From the NCBI RefSeq assembly GCF_004345245.1, contig NZ_SLUQ01000010.1:62001-126000 (forward strand): DNA of 64,000 nucleotides, given 5' to 3'. The DNA comes from Rhizobium sp. BK251 (lineage in GTDB: Bacteria; Pseudomonadota; Alphaproteobacteria; Rhizobiales; Rhizobiaceae). Position numbers and translations under genes: made by a program. This document shows, piece after piece, positions 61,131 through 64,000 of the stretch (the first letter of the stretch is position 1; every line of letters begins with the position of its first letter). Below the pieces are notes generated by a model. That model ran no database searches, had not been told where the DNA came from, and saw nothing but the letters and a program-made list of their open reading frames with translations.

Positions 61131-61868
61131 TCAGGCTTCGTCGCCGGGCGTTCCGAAGCGTATGCGGAAACGTCTGTTCTCTTTGCCCTTTTTCTCGATC
61201 TTGGAAATGTAGATCGAGCCGACTTCCTGCGTCTCGGACACATGTGTGCCGCCACAGGGCTGGCTGTCAACGGCGGAATTTTCACCGATGCAGACGAGGC
61301 TTACCCGGCCGAGGCCGAGCGGCGGGCGGACGTTCTTCGATTTGACGATATCGGGGTTGGCAAGGAGCTCTTCATCGGTGATCCACTGCAGATAAACCGG
61401 ATGATTGGCATTTACCAATTCCATCATCCGTGCAGTCACCTCATCCTTGTCGATCGTCTCGGCCATGTCGAAATCGACGCGGCTTTCCTCCTCGCCGACA
61501 GCTGCACCCGTAATGGGCAGCGGGCAGACGACTGAAAGCAGATGGCAGGCCGTGTGCATGCGCATCAGCCTGTAGCGCCGCGGCCAGTCCACATGCAGCA
61601 CGAGCTTTTCTCCGACGTGCGGCTGGACCTCGCCGTCCAGCGGGACATGGATGATGATGTCCTTGGCCTGGCCATGCTTCGTCTGGCCGAGGGCAATCTT
61701 CGAACCATCCGCCCGCTCGACGAAGCCCGTATCGCCCGGCTGGCCGCCCGATGTCGCGTAGAAGCAGGTCTGGTCGAATTCGATGCCGCCATCATCGTGG
61801 ATGGCGGTTACGACGGCCTCGCAAGTCGAGAGGTAGAAGTCGTCACGGTAGAGAGCATTCACCGGCAT
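61131..61868 (-). CDS. Alanyl-tRNA editing protein (AlaX family)
   Basis: The 245-residue stand-alone editing domain carries the metal-binding HxxxH (RMHTACHLLS) and distal CxxxH (PCGGTHVSETQE), as in AlaX and the AlaRS editing site. The N-terminal CFYATSGGQPGDTG strand is the AlaXp-II-type extension. It hydrolyses Ser-tRNA(Ala) or Gly-tRNA(Ala). It starts 6 nt after the cysK stop, so it is made together with cysteine synthase. Confidence 0.93.
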   Translation of the reverse strand: MPVNALYRDDFYLSTCEAVVTAIHDDGGIEFDQTCFYATSGGQPGDTGFVERADGSKIALGQTKHGQAKDIIIHVPLDGEVQPHVGEKLVLHVDWPRRYRLMRMHTACHLLSVVCPLPITGAAVGEEESRVDFDMAETIDKDEVTARMMELVNANHPVYLQWITDEELLANPDIVKSKNVRPPLGLGRVSLVCIGENSAVDSQPCGGTHVSETQEVGSIYISKIEKKGKENRRFRIRFGTPGDEA

Positions 61869-61874
61869 ATCGGG

Positions 61875-62915
61875 TCACTGAACAGGTTCGTAAGGTATCG
61901 GAATGTCGGAAGAATGGGTCATCCACGGAGGTATCGGCAAGCCCTTCGACTTCAGGAAGTCCGGGTTGAAAAGCTTCGACTGATAGCGGTTGCCGTAGTC
62001 GCACAGGATGGTCACGATCGTATGTCCCGGGCCGAGATCCTTGGCGAGACGCACAGCGCCGGCAATATTGATCGCCGTCGAGCCGCCGAGGCAAAGACCC
62101 TCGCGCTCGACCAAGTCGAACAGGTAGGGCAGGGACTCCGCATCGCTGGTCTGGTAGGCGAAATCAGGTGTGAAGCCTTCGAGGTTTGCCGTGATTCGGC
62201 CCTGTCCGATCCCCTCCGTGATGGAGGAGCCGGACGATTTCAGCTCGCCATGCTTGTAGAATTCGTAGAGCGCGGCGCCTTCCGGATCGTTGATGCCGAT
62301 CTTCACGTCACGATTGAAATCCTTGAGGCCGGCCGCGACGCCCGCAAGCGTCCCGCCCGAGCCGACGGAGCAGATGAAGCCGTCGACCTTGCCGTCCGTA
62401 TCGTCCCAGATTTCGCGCGCGGTCGTCTCTATGTGCGCCTGACGGTTTGCGACGTTGTCGAACTGGTTGGCCCAGATCGCGCCGTTCGGATCGGTCTTGG
62501 CGAGCTCCGCAGCCAAGCGTCCGGAAATCTTCACGTAGTTGTTGGGGTTTTTGTAGGGAACGGCAGGCACTTCCACGAGTTCGGCCCCGAGCAGCCGCAG
62601 GGCGTCCTTCTTCTCCTGGCTCTGGGTTTCCGGAATAACGATGACGGTGCGGTAGCCGAGCGTCTTCGCAACCAGCGTGAGGCCGATGCCGGTATTGCCG
62701 GCCGTGCCCTCGACGATGACGCCGCCAGGCCTCAGTAGGCCCTTCTTCTCGGCGTCGCGAATGATGAAAAGCGCCGCCCGATCTTTTACCGACTGGCCCG
62801 GATTGAGGAACTCTGCCTTGCCGAGAATCGTACAACCCGTCGCCTCGGATACGCCCCTGAGCTTGATAAGGGGGGTATTGCCGATCGCATCCAGGACGGA
62901 GTGATGGAAACTCAT
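61875..62915 (-). CDS. cysK: Cysteine synthase A (O-acetylserine sulfhydrylase)
   Basis: The 346-residue PLP enzyme has the PLP Lys in NPGQSVKDRAALFI, the substrate loop EGTAGNTGIGL and the phosphate-binding VGSGGTLAG. The C-terminal end (about 310-346) is slightly longer than E. coli CysK. It makes cysteine from O-acetylserine and sulfide. It is the first gene of a four-gene operon; the promoter should lie in 62916-63168. No CymR/CysB-like box is obvious. Confidence 0.94.
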   Translation of the reverse strand: MSFHHSVLDAIGNTPLIKLRGVSEATGCTILGKAEFLNPGQSVKDRAALFIIRDAEKKGLLRPGGVIVEGTAGNTGIGLTLVAKTLGYRTVIVIPETQSQEKKDALRLLGAELVEVPAVPYKNPNNYVKISGRLAAELAKTDPNGAIWANQFDNVANRQAHIETTAREIWDDTDGKVDGFICSVGSGGTLAGVAAGLKDFNRDVKIGINDPEGAALYEFYKHGELKSSGSSITEGIGQGRITANLEGFTPDFAYQTSDAESLPYLFDLVEREGLCLGGSTAINIAGAVRLAKDLGPGHTIVTILCDYGNRYQSKLFNPDFLKSKGLPIPPWMTHSSDIPIPYEPVQ

Positions 62916-63168
62916 GGAATCTGCCTTCTGTTCAACTCTAGTTTAAGAACGGTCTTTTCCCTTCACAAGGCAGGCTTGGCAAGAAATTCTGTTCTGCGTC
63001 GTCTGTTGCGCCGACAAAATTCGTCTTGTCGCATTGCACGATTCCTTGAACGGCAGAGAGCGAAACGGCCGAAAGCAGCCACATTGATGCGCTATTCGGT
63101 AGTGTACCGCATCTGCCGCGCGCAGCGGCCGAACATATATGTGTCGCCCGGCCGAGGAGAAGTCGTCC

Positions 63169-64000
63169 ATGCAAGGTTTTGTCGCCCGTCCCGAAAATGG
63201 AATCGTCTGGATTTCCGGAGCGAGTTCGGGAATAGGGCGGGCGTTGGCCCTGAAACTGGCGTCGGAGGGATATGACGTTGCGGTGACCGCGCGCGACCAC
63301 CGCAAGCTCGTCGAGCTTCAGGGGGAGGCAGGCGACCTGCCGGGAAGCATCATCGTGCTGGATGGTGATGTCACGGACCCCAAGGACATGGAACACGTCG
63401 TGGCGGCGATCGAGTACGAGCATGGAACACTCGCCATGGCCGTGCTCAATGCCGGCACCTATATCTCGGTCGACGTCGCCGAACTTAGCCGCGAGGACTT
63501 CGAGAAAAGCTTTGCCGTCAACCTTTCGGGCGTCGTCAACTGCTTGGTCCCCGCTGTCCGCCACATGAAGGTTAAGGGCCATGGCCAGATCGCGATCGTC
63601 TCTTCCGCGACCGGCTATGGCGGGCAGCCGGCGGGGGCGGCTTACGGCGCGGCAAAGGCAGCCCTCATCAACATGGCCGAGAGCCTGAAGATCGATCTTG
63701 AAGCTCTTGGCATCCGCGTCCAGCTCGTATCGCCGGGCTTCGTCGACACGGAAACGGCAAGGAACAGTTCTTTCGCAGTGCCGACGCCGATCTCGGCCGA
63801 GAAGGCAGCCGAGGAGATCGCCGCCGGACTGAAGTCCCAGAGTTTCGAGATCGCCTTCCCAAGGGGCTTTGCCTATCGGATGAAGCTCCTGCGCCTCTTG
63901 CCCTATGGGCTCTATTTCCGGGCTGTGGCCTGGGCGGCGGGGTGGAATTCGAGAGGGCCCGGCGCACCGGGGCGGAGCGCGGCCCCGCATCCCGCGGAAT
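63169..64000 (+). CDS. SDR family oxidoreductase, 3' end cut by window edge
   Basis: The frame stays open to the end of the window (277 codons). The classical SDR motifs are present: GASSGIG, LNAGTYI (NAG), SSATGYGG with Ser, AAYGAAKAALI (YxxxK) and SPGFVDTETAR. LLPYGLYFRAVAWAAGW near the visible end resembles the last membrane-proximal helix of related proteins, so few residues are likely missing. GAGGAGAAG precedes the ATG. Confidence 0.88.
   Translation, partial: MQGFVARPENGIVWISGASSGIGRALALKLASEGYDVAVTARDHRKLVELQGEAGDLPGSIIVLDGDVTDPKDMEHVVAAIEYEHGTLAMAVLNAGTYISVDVAELSREDFEKSFAVNLSGVVNCLVPAVRHMKVKGHGQIAIVSSATGYGGQPAGAAYGAAKAALINMAESLKIDLEALGIRVQLVSPGFVDTETARNSSFAVPTPISAEKAAEEIAAGLKSQSFEIAFPRGFAYRMKLLRLLPYGLYFRAVAWAAGWNSRGPGAPGRSAAPHPAE

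Overview
The window reads as an alphaproteobacterial chromosome segment, most likely Rhizobiaceae (Rhizobium, Agrobacterium, Sinorhizobium or Shinella-like). The evidence is two DUF982 proteins, a class II ribonucleotide reductase of the alphaproteobacterial type, many LysR and EamA genes, and GC-rich codon use. The genus cannot be fixed from the sequence alone. No rRNA genes, CRISPR array or intact insertion sequence were seen. There is one tRNA gene, tRNA-Leu(TAA).

Bases 1-28.9 kb look accessory. A truncated winged-helix regulator faces a two-gene unit made of a secreted TPR-CHAT protease-like protein and an unrecognised membrane protein. Detoxification and catabolic genes follow: an NmrA-like reductase, alpha/beta hydrolases, an FAD-linked oxidase, an AraC regulator, a GMC oxidoreductase and a pirin. 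A cysteine hydrolase lies between two paralogous LysR genes. Embedded here is a secreted serine-hydrolase-like protein that has lost its catalytic residues and is fused to DUF302; it sits 13 nt upstream of a Tat-type secreted protein gene. An EamA exporter, an orphan PAS histidine kinase, a methyltransferase, two small membrane proteins and a flavin monooxygenase/glycosyltransferase pair come next. The block ends in decayed remnants of a cytochrome b / molybdopterin oxidoreductase pair.

From about 29 kb the content is mostly conserved chromosomal: nrdJ with an NrdR box, gpt, a universal stress protein, a CinA-like protein, wrbA and tRNA-Leu. Directly after the tRNA there is an AT-richer insert. 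It holds a 7-bp tandem repeat, a damaged zinc-ribbon gene, a membrane-anchored TIR-domain protein and a small secreted partner, and it is the best candidate for an undescribed defence-type module. After it come a cupin, YidB, a GlsB-type protein, an EmrAB-type pump, threonine ammonia-lyase, HlyU, a diguanylate cyclase, a cytochrome b561/catalase-like peroxidase pair, SDR/TetR, azoR/LysR, cpdB, PilZ, EamA and an Lrp/alanine dehydrogenase pair. A tight cysK-alaX-sseA-GNAT operon and a truncated SDR gene close the window.

Functional links seen: divergent regulator/target pairs (Lrp-ald, TetR-SDR, LysR-azoR, each with a short intergenic region and, for two of them, a visible palindrome), stop/start overlap or near-overlap in emrAB and in the peroxidase-b561 pair, and strong intrinsic-terminator hairpins behind gpt, wrbA, azoR, ald and the GMC gene.
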